Assembly (NCBI RefSeq): GCF_904848665.1
Contig: NZ_CAJHCQ010000010.1
Span: 62,001 to 126,000 of the forward strand
Source: Paraburkholderia hiiakae
GTDB taxonomy: Bacteria; Pseudomonadota; Gammaproteobacteria; Burkholderiales; Burkholderiaceae
Direction of reading: 5' to 3'
DNA length: 64,000 nt
Made by a program: the position numbers and the translations under genes. The notes below the pieces were generated by a model. It made no database searches. It saw only the letters and a list, made by a program, of their open reading frames with translations, and was not told the DNA's origin. Positions within the stretch are counted from its first letter, which is position 1, and every line of letters begins with the position of its first letter. This document shows positions 26,701-33,953 of this stretch, in pieces.

Positions 26701-27182
26701 CAGGCGCATCCTGCATCGAGCTCACTGACCGGCTGGTCAGCCTGAACGACCTGAAGCTGCGCGCGCCGACCGACACGCGACTGGCCGGCAAGCCGCTCGT
26801 GTTCATCAACGCGTGCGAGTCGGCGGAAATGTCGTCGACGTTCTATGACGGGTTCGCACCGTACTTCATGGACAAGGGCGCGCGTGGCGTGATCGGCACC
26901 GAGTGCAAGACGCCGGCCCTCTTCGCTAAAGCCTGGGCCGACCGCTTCTTCGAGGAATTCCTGGCAGGCGTTGCGTTAGGCGACGTCATGCTCGGCCTGC
27001 GCGACGAGTTTCTGAAGGAGCATGGCAACCCGCTTGGCCTGCTTTACGCGGTACATTGCGACGCCGATACGCGGATCGATCCTGCGTTGCAAGCGTCGAA
27101 GACTTCGCCCGTCGCGGTTGCCGAAGGCGCAGTGAAGCGCCCCGGTGACGTGCCCGCGCCTGCGGCCGGAGCGGCGGGATGA
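23799..27182 (+). CDS. Alpha/beta-hydrolase (lipase motif)-CHAT protease fusion
   Basis: 1127 aa from ATG 23799 (AAGGAGA upstream). Residues ~1-430 look like an alpha/beta-hydrolase: ITDVFVCSHGWQGDVPAAID (oxyanion-type loop) and RFHLMGHSFGCIVVSGMIAG, a G-x-S-x-G nucleophile motif with Ser288. A Pro/Ala-rich linker (~470-560) follows, then a beta-sandwich-like region (~565-690). The C-terminus (~800-1100) is a CHAT caspase-like domain: His956 in ILYLYCHAVSKG and Cys1006 in LVFINACESAEMSS, then GARGVIGTECKTPALFAKAW. CHAT proteases cleave partner proteins, often in defence or cell-death circuits. It overlaps the next CHAT gene by ATGA. A lipase-like and a CHAT domain in one chain is unusual. Confidence 0.78.
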   Translation: MPIRNIPGGDIEYYLILFDENGRERAEADGTMLSAAVNARLAAADDPITDVFVCSHGWQGDVPAAIDQYDRWIGAMAQCQADLAAMEARNPAFNPMVIGVHWPSLPWGMETVPATAASITSASGVLAPTDDASSNDAIDTLAGQLGGDVAARDALQRIFAFADKASDTNLPGHVLADFETLFVSSKLRTGSSAGRPGADQDGFDPQAIVDALAPPAGTAAAPAAGAAAPHVLGIVSAIKDAVVAPLRQLSFWKMKDRARTFGEGGAHALLGAMQSASATARFHLMGHSFGCIVVSGMIAGENAASAIPALRRPVDSLFLVQGALSLWSFAADVPFAPGTSGYFSRILDGALVCGPLLTTQSTWDTAVGKFYPLGAAAKGQFLLGADSFPKYGGVGAFGIQGAPETVALTLGALDTRYDFSDAHVFNFDASGVIRNGNGPAGAHSDIAHPEVAHAFWSAALAGASATAAGTAHRGAAAAEAAALPAVRPPAATLPSRRGLLDIEETLEPPTGAANVQRGGLLDIADAPQADMASDDASSPGGSAPAASSPPTEPAAAAPGSAPPLPAAARWINAGFEDKDPADPLVKGQWHTLAFGVDVTAHQDEPVSVPFTERGVFGPGDATVVLTVQIDTDDFDLSGKTGLMRVPPTGKGYSKARFDIAARKDGPCALKATILKDGQFIQQIDLIFDVGSATSPAVQVATRGRGIDGLAVLQPRDLSLQIYPGAAGDYECVLCGAVATHVRLPVNAALIDAYIRSARDSLMKVVMYRDAGGNYVFQSGIDVPQDALDKALPIMADAGALLLNTLFYGPGAGDDVRAVGNALRQLGTRPDLRLKIQIVAQTLPVPWPLLYLGDVSGDVPYSWDNFLGMRHIIEQIPLQNPMAVTEPEITSTPSLNVSLNFHAGIDAAMGVDVVASQRAFWQARAGTTIEDRESGDDFIKALRQAQTPDQILYLYCHAVSKGLTDPGGPGASCIELTDRLVSLNDLKLRAPTDTRLAGKPLVFINACESAEMSSTFYDGFAPYFMDKGARGVIGTECKTPALFAKAWADRFFEEFLAGVALGDVMLGLRDEFLKEHGNPLGLLYAVHCDADTRIDPALQASKTSPVAVAEGAVKRPGDVPAPAAGAAG

Positions 27183-30100
27183 GCGTCGTCCATAGCGTGG
27201 GCGACGCACCGGACCCAGCCGCCACCGCCTCCGCGTCGCCCGCGGCACCGCACGACTCCCCGGAGGTCGTGACGCTGCGCGGCGTGTCGCTCGGCCAGCA
27301 TCGTCCGGTATTGACGAACCCGGCGTCGCGCGATTCAGCGCAAGCCGATGCGTCGAACGCGTCCACAGCGCCCAACGCACCGCTGCGAATCGAGGTCGTC
27401 AACGCCGACCTGAAGTTCGTCGACGAACCCGTGATGTGCGGCCACTATCGCGGAAGCGTCCTGGCAGGCGCGGAGTGCGTGCTCGACTGGCTGGTGGGGC
27501 GCGCGATGAGCACGTCGATCCGGCTCGGGCGCTATCCCCAGGCACTCAAGGCACAGCAGGTTTTCGTCAACGCGTCGGTCGATCGCGTCAATCCGCTGCG
27601 CAGCATGCCGCGTCCGGCGGGGGTGATCGTCGTCGGGCTGGGCGATGAGGGTCATTTGCGCGCGAGCGGTCTCGTGAACGCGGTGCGGCTAGGCGTTATC
27701 GCCTGGGCGCAACATGTGGCCGAAGATGCGCGCACGCGTCAGGGCGCGGCCGGCGTGCCGTGCGTGCCCGCGTGGTTCAATCTCGCGGCCACCCTGGTGG
27801 GCAGCGGCGGCACCGGCATGTCGCCGGGACTGGCTGCGCGCTCGGTAGCGGAGGGCGTGCTGGAAGCGAGCCGCATGCTCGCCGCGGTGACCTGGCCGAA
27901 AGTCGGCACGCTGACGCTGGTCGAGTTGTATCTCGACCGCGCTGTCGAAGGTTGGCGCGCCGTGCAACTGCTGAGCGAATCGGCACGCGGCTGTTATGAC
28001 GTGCAGCACTACGTGCGGATCGGGACCGGCGCGCTGCTCCGTCCGCTGGAATCGAGCTATCGCGGCGCGGACTTCGATCTGATTTCCGCGGCCACGCAGA
28101 TCGATCAGGACGGCGCGTCCTCCATCGTGTACACGCTCGACACACGCCGCGCCCGCACCGAAGTGCGCGCGGTCGCGGCGCAAGGGCGACTGCTTCAGGA
28201 ACTCGTCAGCGTTGCGTCGTCGAGCACGTGTAACGACGCGAGCGTCGGCCGCACGTTGTTCAAACTGCTCGTGCCCGTGGAGATGCGGCCACTGCTCGAC
28301 GGGTCGAGCGAAATGCAGATCGAGCTCGATTCCGGAACGGCGGCCATCCCGTGGGAGCTGCTGGATACGACGCGCGATCTGGAGAGCGCGGAGACCACCG
28401 GGAGTGGCGGCCACAAGCCCTGGGCGATACGCACCAAGTTGCTGCGCAAGCTGCGTACGCAGGAGTTTCGCCGCGAGGTGGAGGATACGGGGCGCGAAGC
28501 GCCGATCCTGCTGATAGGGGATCCATGCGCCGACGACCGCCGCTACCCACTCCTGCCGGGCGCGCGGCGCGAAGTGCGCACGGTGCGCGATCTTTTGACG
28601 AACGGGCTTGCCGGGGCGCGGCGCGTGACGACGCTCGTCGCGGACTCGGACACGGCACGCGGCCCCGACGCTCGCGAAGTGGTGGTCAATTTGCTCGATA
28701 GCGACTGGGGCGTCGTTCATATCGCGGGTCATGGCCAGCCGGTCACCGACCACCTCGCGACCACCGATGCCCTTGCGCCCCGGGGAGGGATTTTTATTGC
28801 ACCGGCCGCCACGGCTATGGGAGGCCCAGGCGCGGCGCCGGCCGGCGCGGCTGCAAACGGCAACGGCGCGGGGCCGTCCGACCCACGCGCCACCGAAGGG
28901 GGCGCCGTCTCGAAGAGCGCCGCCGCGCGCGCGGGCGGCGTGGTGCTCTCGAACGGCGTCTTTCTCGGCGCGGAAGAATTCGCGAAGATGCAGCGGGTAC
29001 CGGAGTTGGTGTTCATCAACTGCTGCTATCTGGCGCGCAGCGATCCGGGCAGTCTGCTGGAAGTCGTCGTGCCGCCACTGAACCGGCCGTACTTTGCCGC
29101 GAGCGTGGCCGAAGCGTTGATCCGCATCGGCGTACGCTGCGTGGTGGCGGCGGGTTGGGCCGTCGATGACGTCGCCGCCGAGAATTTCGCCAAGAGCTTT
29201 TACGAAGCGCTGCTCGATCGCCGCCGCTTTCTCGACGCAGTGGCGATCGCGCGCGAAGCGGCCTATTCGCCGGACAACAACACCTGGGCCGCGTACCAAT
29301 GCTATGGCGACCCGGACTGGTATCTGCGTGCGCCGCTGCTGGACCAGGAAAGGCCGACGGCCGACGGCGTGCGGCGGCGCGACTTCGGGGAAAAGGCGTT
29401 GGCCGACCGCTACGCGTGCATCGCCTCCTCGCATGGCCTGATGATCGCCTTGCGGCAGATCCAGACCGAACTGCGCGTCAACAACGCCGACATCGCAGCG
29501 GCCAGAGCCCGGCTCGACTTCCTGCATGCGCAGTATGCGCAACCGGCGCCGCACTGGGAGCGCATCGGCGAAGTGGCCGAAGCGTTCGCCGACGCCTGGA
29601 AGGAAACCGGCGATCTGGAGCAGGCCGCGAAGTGGTATCAGATGGCGGTTCAGGCCAACGACGGAAGTGCGACGCTGCATGCGACCGATCAGCTCGCCTT
29701 TACACAGGTCCGGCTTGCGCTGCACCGCGTGCGAGAAGCGGCGGTGGGCGGCGATCCAGCACGGCTGCAAACGGCCGTCGAGGCGGCGCGCAGCATATAC
29801 GGCGCGACGACCTCCAGCCTGGGTCATCTCGTCACCCTGTATCCGTCGATGGAGCGGCTTGCGCTATGCGGATCGGCAAGTATGCGGCTGGCGATGGTCG
29901 AGCGCTTCGCAGGCTGCCGCGAAGCGCAGCTCGCTGCGATCACCCAGGCCATGACCCACTACATCAGAGCCGAAACGACGGGCAGCGACACAGGCGATGC
30001 CAGGGTGTACTACGTACGTATCCAGCGCTGTGCGATAGAACTCGTCGCGCATCTCGCCGGGCAACTCGAACAGTACCGCGAGCCCGACTGGACCGTAATC

Positions 30101-30412
30101 GGCGCAGATTCGCCCGAGGAAGATGAGACCGAACCCGACTTCTGGAGCCGCTCGGCGCGCAGTACGGTCTGGATTTATCAGAGTGTCGCGCGCAGAGCGC
30201 TTGCGCAAAACATGCAGCCGGTGATGAGTGATCTTGCGGATCTGCACCGGTGCCTGCCCGCCCGCAACAACTGGAGCGCGCTCTACGATCAGTGCGATTT
30301 CGTGCTTGCCGAATACGCACAAGCGTCGGCAAGCCTCGAACGCGATGCGGCCCACTCGCTATTGGCGCAGTTGCTCGACTGGACCGCGACCGATACGGCA
30401 CAGGGACCGTAG
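27179..30412 (+). CDS. CHAT-domain protease with helical/TPR-like C-terminus
   Basis: 1077 aa, ATGA-coupled to the hydrolase-CHAT gene. The N-terminal ~340 residues (after a low-complexity start) are a mixed domain with PLRIEVVNADLKFVDEPVMC. The CHAT region (~345-720) has IELDSGTAAIPWELLDTTRD, His518 in WGVVHIAGHGQPVTD, a Gly/Ala-rich insertion, and a Cys pair at 615-616 in ELVFINCCYLARSD, followed by CVVAAGWAVDDVAAENFAKS. From ~740 to the end it is helical with TPR-like signals (DAWKETGDLEQAAKWYQMAV). It is probably a cytosolic protease partnered with the upstream fusion. Substrates are unknown. Confidence 0.8.
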   Translation: MSVVHSVGDAPDPAATASASPAAPHDSPEVVTLRGVSLGQHRPVLTNPASRDSAQADASNASTAPNAPLRIEVVNADLKFVDEPVMCGHYRGSVLAGAECVLDWLVGRAMSTSIRLGRYPQALKAQQVFVNASVDRVNPLRSMPRPAGVIVVGLGDEGHLRASGLVNAVRLGVIAWAQHVAEDARTRQGAAGVPCVPAWFNLAATLVGSGGTGMSPGLAARSVAEGVLEASRMLAAVTWPKVGTLTLVELYLDRAVEGWRAVQLLSESARGCYDVQHYVRIGTGALLRPLESSYRGADFDLISAATQIDQDGASSIVYTLDTRRARTEVRAVAAQGRLLQELVSVASSSTCNDASVGRTLFKLLVPVEMRPLLDGSSEMQIELDSGTAAIPWELLDTTRDLESAETTGSGGHKPWAIRTKLLRKLRTQEFRREVEDTGREAPILLIGDPCADDRRYPLLPGARREVRTVRDLLTNGLAGARRVTTLVADSDTARGPDAREVVVNLLDSDWGVVHIAGHGQPVTDHLATTDALAPRGGIFIAPAATAMGGPGAAPAGAAANGNGAGPSDPRATEGGAVSKSAAARAGGVVLSNGVFLGAEEFAKMQRVPELVFINCCYLARSDPGSLLEVVVPPLNRPYFAASVAEALIRIGVRCVVAAGWAVDDVAAENFAKSFYEALLDRRRFLDAVAIAREAAYSPDNNTWAAYQCYGDPDWYLRAPLLDQERPTADGVRRRDFGEKALADRYACIASSHGLMIALRQIQTELRVNNADIAAARARLDFLHAQYAQPAPHWERIGEVAEAFADAWKETGDLEQAAKWYQMAVQANDGSATLHATDQLAFTQVRLALHRVREAAVGGDPARLQTAVEAARSIYGATTSSLGHLVTLYPSMERLALCGSASMRLAMVERFAGCREAQLAAITQAMTHYIRAETTGSDTGDARVYYVRIQRCAIELVAHLAGQLEQYREPDWTVIGADSPEEDETEPDFWSRSARSTVWIYQSVARRALAQNMQPVMSDLADLHRCLPARNNWSALYDQCDFVLAEYAQASASLERDAAHSLLAQLLDWTATDTAQGP

Positions 30413-30436
30413 CGGCCGCGTTTCCGGCCTGCGCAG

Positions 30437-31216
30437 TCAAAGGTCCGGTAACTGGCTGATATAGCTCTTGCTGTGTTGCGCGACGCGATTGCTGAGATCG
30501 GGTTCCAGCGAGTCGAGAATCGCGGTGTCGATCTGCGCCTGCGAAGCGTAGTGGGAGAACTGGACGTCCTCATGCTTCGCCTTGAAAAAGAGCACCTGCG
30601 TGACGACGGCGTTGGCCTTGATCACGAAGGCCATCAGCGAGACGACGAAGCTGCCATCGGGCGCGGTTTCGGCCAACGCGACCTGAAAACTCGACGCATT
30701 CACAGCCTGCGTCTCGCGGTCGAAGATCGTGATCCAGGGCTTGCTCGTATCCATGGTCGCGAGCGCGTTGAGCGTCGTGCTGATCAGCGAGAGGGCGCTC
30801 ACCGCACCGGGACCGAGGAGGAGTGTGGCGACGGCAAGGATCGCTTCGTGCGTTTCGAATTCGTTCGCCGTGTCGGCGGTGTGAGTCGTTGTCGTTGTCT
30901 GCACGAGCCAGCCGATGTTCGCGAGCACGGACGTGTATTGCTTGTACCAGTCGTCGATGTCGCCGCCGTCGGGCACCGCGCGGCGCGCGACGAGTTGCGC
31001 GAGCAACAGTGAGTTCGTGACGGCGAGTCGGCGCTCGGGCGGCACGCCTTGCGCGAACGTCACGACGCCCGAACCCACGACGACGGCCTGGTCCTTGCTC
31101 GCGTCGAAGCTGGGCGTGGTGTCGTCGAGCAATAGCGATGCGTGCGACTTGTCGACGGGCGGCAGCGTGACGCCGAGCAGATACGTGCGCGCGGAATCGA
31201 TCGTTACGTTGGTCAT
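30437..31216 (-). CDS. Unknown 259-aa protein next to the CHAT genes
   Basis: 259 aa from ATG 31216, with AAGGAG seven bases upstream (the ORF can extend 13 codons further but without a ribosome site). It begins MTNVTIDSARTYLLGVTLPP, has a moderately hydrophobic middle (ILAVATLLLGPGAVSALSLI) that could be a membrane-active helix or a buried core, then SSFQVALAETAPDGSFVVSL and VVTQVLFFKAKHEDVQFSHY. No signal peptide and no known catalytic motif are seen. It is convergent with the CHAT operon (24 bp between ends). It may be an accessory or effector of the same island. No function is assigned. Confidence 0.75.
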   Translation of the reverse strand: MTNVTIDSARTYLLGVTLPPVDKSHASLLLDDTTPSFDASKDQAVVVGSGVVTFAQGVPPERRLAVTNSLLLAQLVARRAVPDGGDIDDWYKQYTSVLANIGWLVQTTTTTHTADTANEFETHEAILAVATLLLGPGAVSALSLISTTLNALATMDTSKPWITIFDRETQAVNASSFQVALAETAPDGSFVVSLMAFVIKANAVVTQVLFFKAKHEDVQFSHYASQAQIDTAILDSLEPDLSNRVAQHSKSYISQLPDL

Positions 31217-31472
31217 GAGCGGCTCCTTGGGGAATACGCCTGCTTCGCAATACATCGTAGTTCATGCGCAGCGGGCGTGCTGCGGATTCCTTGTGGAGAG
31301 AAGCGCGACGCGAGAATGGTCCTTCGTTTGGCTCGTTGTTGCACGTGCCACGCGCCCAGCACAGCGACCTCGTCGACATCGGGAAAGCCGGGCGGTGTGG
31401 TGGGAGCAAGGCCAGCAGCGAGGGTGACGCGTTCTCGCGGCGTTATGTTTTAGTGACAAATACGTTCATTAT

Positions 31473-31488
31473 GATAAGAATACTTATC
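31473..31488. repeat. Perfect short inverted repeat GATAAG-AATA-CTTATC
   Basis: A six-base perfect palindrome arm pair with a four-base loop in an AT-rich stretch between the 259-aa unknown gene and the GntR gene. It could be a protein-binding site. There is no T-run after it, so a terminator is unlikely. Confidence 0.4.
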
Positions 31489-31696
31489 GTTATAGCATTG
31501 TCGCATGTCTTGTTTTCGCGGAAAACTTGGTGTTGCTACATGCTTCGGCGGCGGCGCCTCTTCCCGACGGCGACGAGCGCTCTCGGGAGCCAGTCATGGG
31601 ACAATCAGGACGGTACTAGCGGTGCAATCTGTTTAAAGTATGCCGAACAATACTCACCATTGAATCGCTCATCTTTGCGTCGATACCCATCGTTGG

Positions 31697-31718
31697 GTAC
31701 TTGCGTATACAATAGTAC
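31697..31718. promoter_or_regulatory. Operator-like palindrome 1 (GTACT-N12-AGTAC with GTATAC core)
   Basis: A 22-bp near-palindrome with arms GTACT (31697-31701) and AGTAC (31714-31718) centred on GTATAC (31705-31710). It lies 107 bp before the GntR/FCD start and has the same architecture as the site at 36611. GntR regulators commonly bind such symmetric sites, so autoregulation is inferred. Confidence 0.6.
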
Positions 31719-31825
31719 GCATTATGGGGGTGCCCGCGTGGCCACCGCGTCCCGAGCCGCACGCAATGCGCGCAGTTGATGCGTGTCCTTGTCAGCTCCG
31801 CAATCGATAGGCCGAAGGTGAGTCC

Positions 31826-32533
31826 TTGAGCGAAAAATCCAATACATCGTTACGTGAGATCGAGCCGCCAGCGGATGCTGGGCAAGGCTCGCTTGCACAA
31901 TATGTCTACACCCGACTTCGCCAGGAGATTCGCAACCGAGAACTCGTTTCGGGAACCCGATTGCGAGAGACCGATATTGCCGAACGGCTAGCCGTTAGTC
32001 GTACCCCGGTGCGCGAGGCGCTCAAACGGCTCGAATCGGAAGGCATGGTGCGCTTCGCGCCGCCGCGCGGCTTTGTCGTCGAGCAGCTTTCGGAGCGGCA
32101 GGTCATGGAACTCTACGCGATGCGCAAGGTACTGGTGGGCGCGGCGGCGCGTTTCGCGGCCGAACAGGCTTCGCCGATCGAAGTGCTCTCGATGAATCAG
32201 GTCGTCGCGCAACTGGAACGCACGAAGGTGCCAGAGGAAGTCGCGGCGCTCAATCGTCGCCTTCATGAAATCATCGTCGCCGCCGCGCACAACGAGTATC
32301 TCTCGAAGGCCGCAAGCGTCCTCGGCGACGCGCTCGCGCTGCTCGGCACGACCACGTATTCGCAGCCTGGCCGCATTAAGAGTGGACTCGCCGAGAACAA
32401 GCAGATTGTCGCCTGCATCGCGCGGCACGACGCGGACGGCGCGGAGAAGGCCGCGCAGGCGCACGTCGCAGCCGCGACGGAACTGCGCCTGCAGATGCTC
32501 TTCGGCCCGGAAAGCGGCCAGTCCGGCAGTTAA
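31826..32533 (+). CDS. GntR-family transcriptional regulator, FCD (FadR) subfamily
   Basis: 235 aa, TTG start at 31826 with AAGGTGAG upstream. The N-terminal winged HTH (residues ~22-90) reads QYVYTRLRQEIRNRELVSGT, RLRETDIAERLAVSRTPVRE, ALKRLESEGMVRFAPPRGFV. The C-terminal FCD all-helical ligand domain (~95-225) includes VMELYAMRKVLVGAAARFAA and an HEIIVAAAHNEYLSK segment supplying likely metal/ligand residues. Two palindromes of identical design (31697, 36611) suggest that it controls itself and the divergent catabolic operons at 36.5 kb, probably induced by the acid substrate. It is convergent with the MFS gene, three bases apart. Confidence 0.92.
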   Translation: MSEKSNTSLREIEPPADAGQGSLAQYVYTRLRQEIRNRELVSGTRLRETDIAERLAVSRTPVREALKRLESEGMVRFAPPRGFVVEQLSERQVMELYAMRKVLVGAAARFAAEQASPIEVLSMNQVVAQLERTKVPEEVAALNRRLHEIIVAAAHNEYLSKAASVLGDALALLGTTTYSQPGRIKSGLAENKQIVACIARHDADGAEKAAQAHVAAATELRLQMLFGPESGQSGS

Positions 32534-32536
32534 GCT

Positions 32537-33922
32537 TCAGAACCGCCCGGCCGCCGTGCCGAGCGGTTCATCCGGCGTCCCGGCAAGCGCGGGATTGATC
32601 GTTTCGAGCTTGCGCCCCGTCGTGCGTGCGCCGAACGCGAGTGTCACGGCGGCCACTGCGAGCCACGCCCCGGCGATATACGCGAACACCCAGACATAGC
32701 CGAAGCGCGTGAAGATCGCCGCGACGATGAACGCGTTGCCGACATTGGCGAGCCGTCCCACGCCATAAGCGAAACCCGCCCCCGTGTTGCGAATATCGGT
32801 GGGATATTGCTCCGGCGTATACGCGTAGCAGAGCGAAACGAAGGTCTGCGTGAGCATGCCCACGCAGAATCCGAATGGCACGATCACGAAGGGGTCAGTG
32901 CCGAGCCCGTAGAGCAGGCCGCACACGGCGATCAGCGCGGACGTGCCGGCTATGCTGAACTTGCGCTCCACGCGGTCGGCGAGCGCGGCTGCGAGCAGCG
33001 CGCCGGGCACCGCGCCCAGATTGATCAGCGTGATGTAGGTGAGGCTCTGCACCACGGTCACGCCATGCCGAACCAGCAAGGCCGGCACCCACGCCTGGAA
33101 GCCGTAGAAACCGACTGTCTGGAGGATCCAGATGGCCCACAACGTGAAGGTGCGCCCGGCGTAGGGGCGCTTGAAGAGCGCGTGCCAGTGCGTGCGCGGT
33201 TCGGCCGCCTGCGAGATCAGCAGCGGCGCGGGCAGCGGCCCGGCGCTGCGCTCGACTTCGGCTTCGATCGCGCTCAGCACGCAGTCTGCTTCGTCCATGC
33301 GGCCGTGTCGCGCGAGCCAGCGCGGCGACTCGGGAAAGGAGCGGCTGAACGCGAGAAAAACGGCGCCGAGCGCTCCCCAGACGAAGATGAGCCGCCATCC
33401 GTTCGGACCGAGCGGCACGACGAGCCGCGCCACCCAGCTCGTGATGGGCACGGCGCTGAGCGCGATCGCCATCGCCCAGCCTTGCCAGGCGCCACGGCGC
33501 GCGGCAGGGTACATCTCGACGATATAAGCGATCACCACCGCCGTCGCTGACGACACTCCGATGCCGGTCAGCAGCCGCGTGATCATCAGGAGCGGGACGT
33601 TGGGCGCGAGGGCGTTTGCGAGCGAGAAGAACGAATAGGTAGCCACGAACAGCATGAGCGCGCGTTTGCGCCCGATGCGGTCCGACAGAATGCCGCCGAG
33701 CGTCGCGCCGAGGAACATGCCGAAGAACCCCGCGGAGGTGAGCATGGCGATGCTGGTCAGAGAGAGCCCCCACTCCTTGACGAGCGCCGGTGCGGCATAC
33801 GAAAACGTGAAGATGTCCGAGATATCGAAAAAGAACGGCAGACTGATGAGCAGCAGCAGCCTGCGATGAAAGCGCGAGACGGGCAGCCTGTCGACACGCG
33901 CGGCAATCAGTTCATCGTTCAT
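32537..33922 (-). CDS. MFS transporter, sugar-porter/metabolite:H+ symporter-like
   Basis: 461 aa, about 12 predicted membrane helices. The MFS signature between helices 2 and 3 is clear (GGILSDRIGRKRALMLFVAT), the helix-4 region reads LTGIGVSSATAVVIAYIVEM followed by YPAARRG, and PESPRWLARHGRMDEADCVL follows helix 6, as in sugar porters. The second-half repeat is AAALADRVERKFSIAG. ATG 33922 was chosen; an in-frame TTG at 33928 is closer to GGAAGG and cannot be excluded. It is the last gene of a flavoprotein/PrpD-like/MFS operon and likely imports the acid metabolised there. The specific substrate is unknown. Confidence 0.88.
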   Translation of the reverse strand: MNDELIAARVDRLPVSRFHRRLLLLISLPFFFDISDIFTFSYAAPALVKEWGLSLTSIAMLTSAGFFGMFLGATLGGILSDRIGRKRALMLFVATYSFFSLANALAPNVPLLMITRLLTGIGVSSATAVVIAYIVEMYPAARRGAWQGWAMAIALSAVPITSWVARLVVPLGPNGWRLIFVWGALGAVFLAFSRSFPESPRWLARHGRMDEADCVLSAIEAEVERSAGPLPAPLLISQAAEPRTHWHALFKRPYAGRTFTLWAIWILQTVGFYGFQAWVPALLVRHGVTVVQSLTYITLINLGAVPGALLAAALADRVERKFSIAGTSALIAVCGLLYGLGTDPFVIVPFGFCVGMLTQTFVSLCYAYTPEQYPTDIRNTGAGFAYGVGRLANVGNAFIVAAIFTRFGYVWVFAYIAGAWLAVAAVTLAFGARTTGRKLETINPALAGTPDEPLGTAAGRF

Positions 33923-33953
33923 GGTCAATGCGCCCTTCCATGTCGGCTTGCGA

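Larger units (their letters stand above)
31217..31825. other. 609-bp AT-richer intergenic region upstream of the GntR regulator
   Basis: No gene is supported; frames in it lack ribosome sites and family features. The stretch 31440-31730 is clearly more AT-rich than the flanks and contains a short perfect inverted repeat (31473-31488) and the 22-bp operator-like palindrome at 31697-31718. This region marks the border between the eCIS/CHAT island and the catabolic genes. Confidence 0.6.

Noticed and set aside
27689..29827. 712-codon minus-strand ORF
   Set aside because: It lies inside the CHAT protease gene on the opposite strand, has no family motif, and has the composition of a high-GC shadow.
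30411..30436. Terminator hairpin between the CHAT gene and the unknown gene
   Set aside because: Only a four-base GGCC stem with no T-run.
31264..31779. 171-codon plus-strand ORF in the intergenic region
   Set aside because: No ribosome site, no recognisable motif, and it crosses AT-rich sequence containing the operator.
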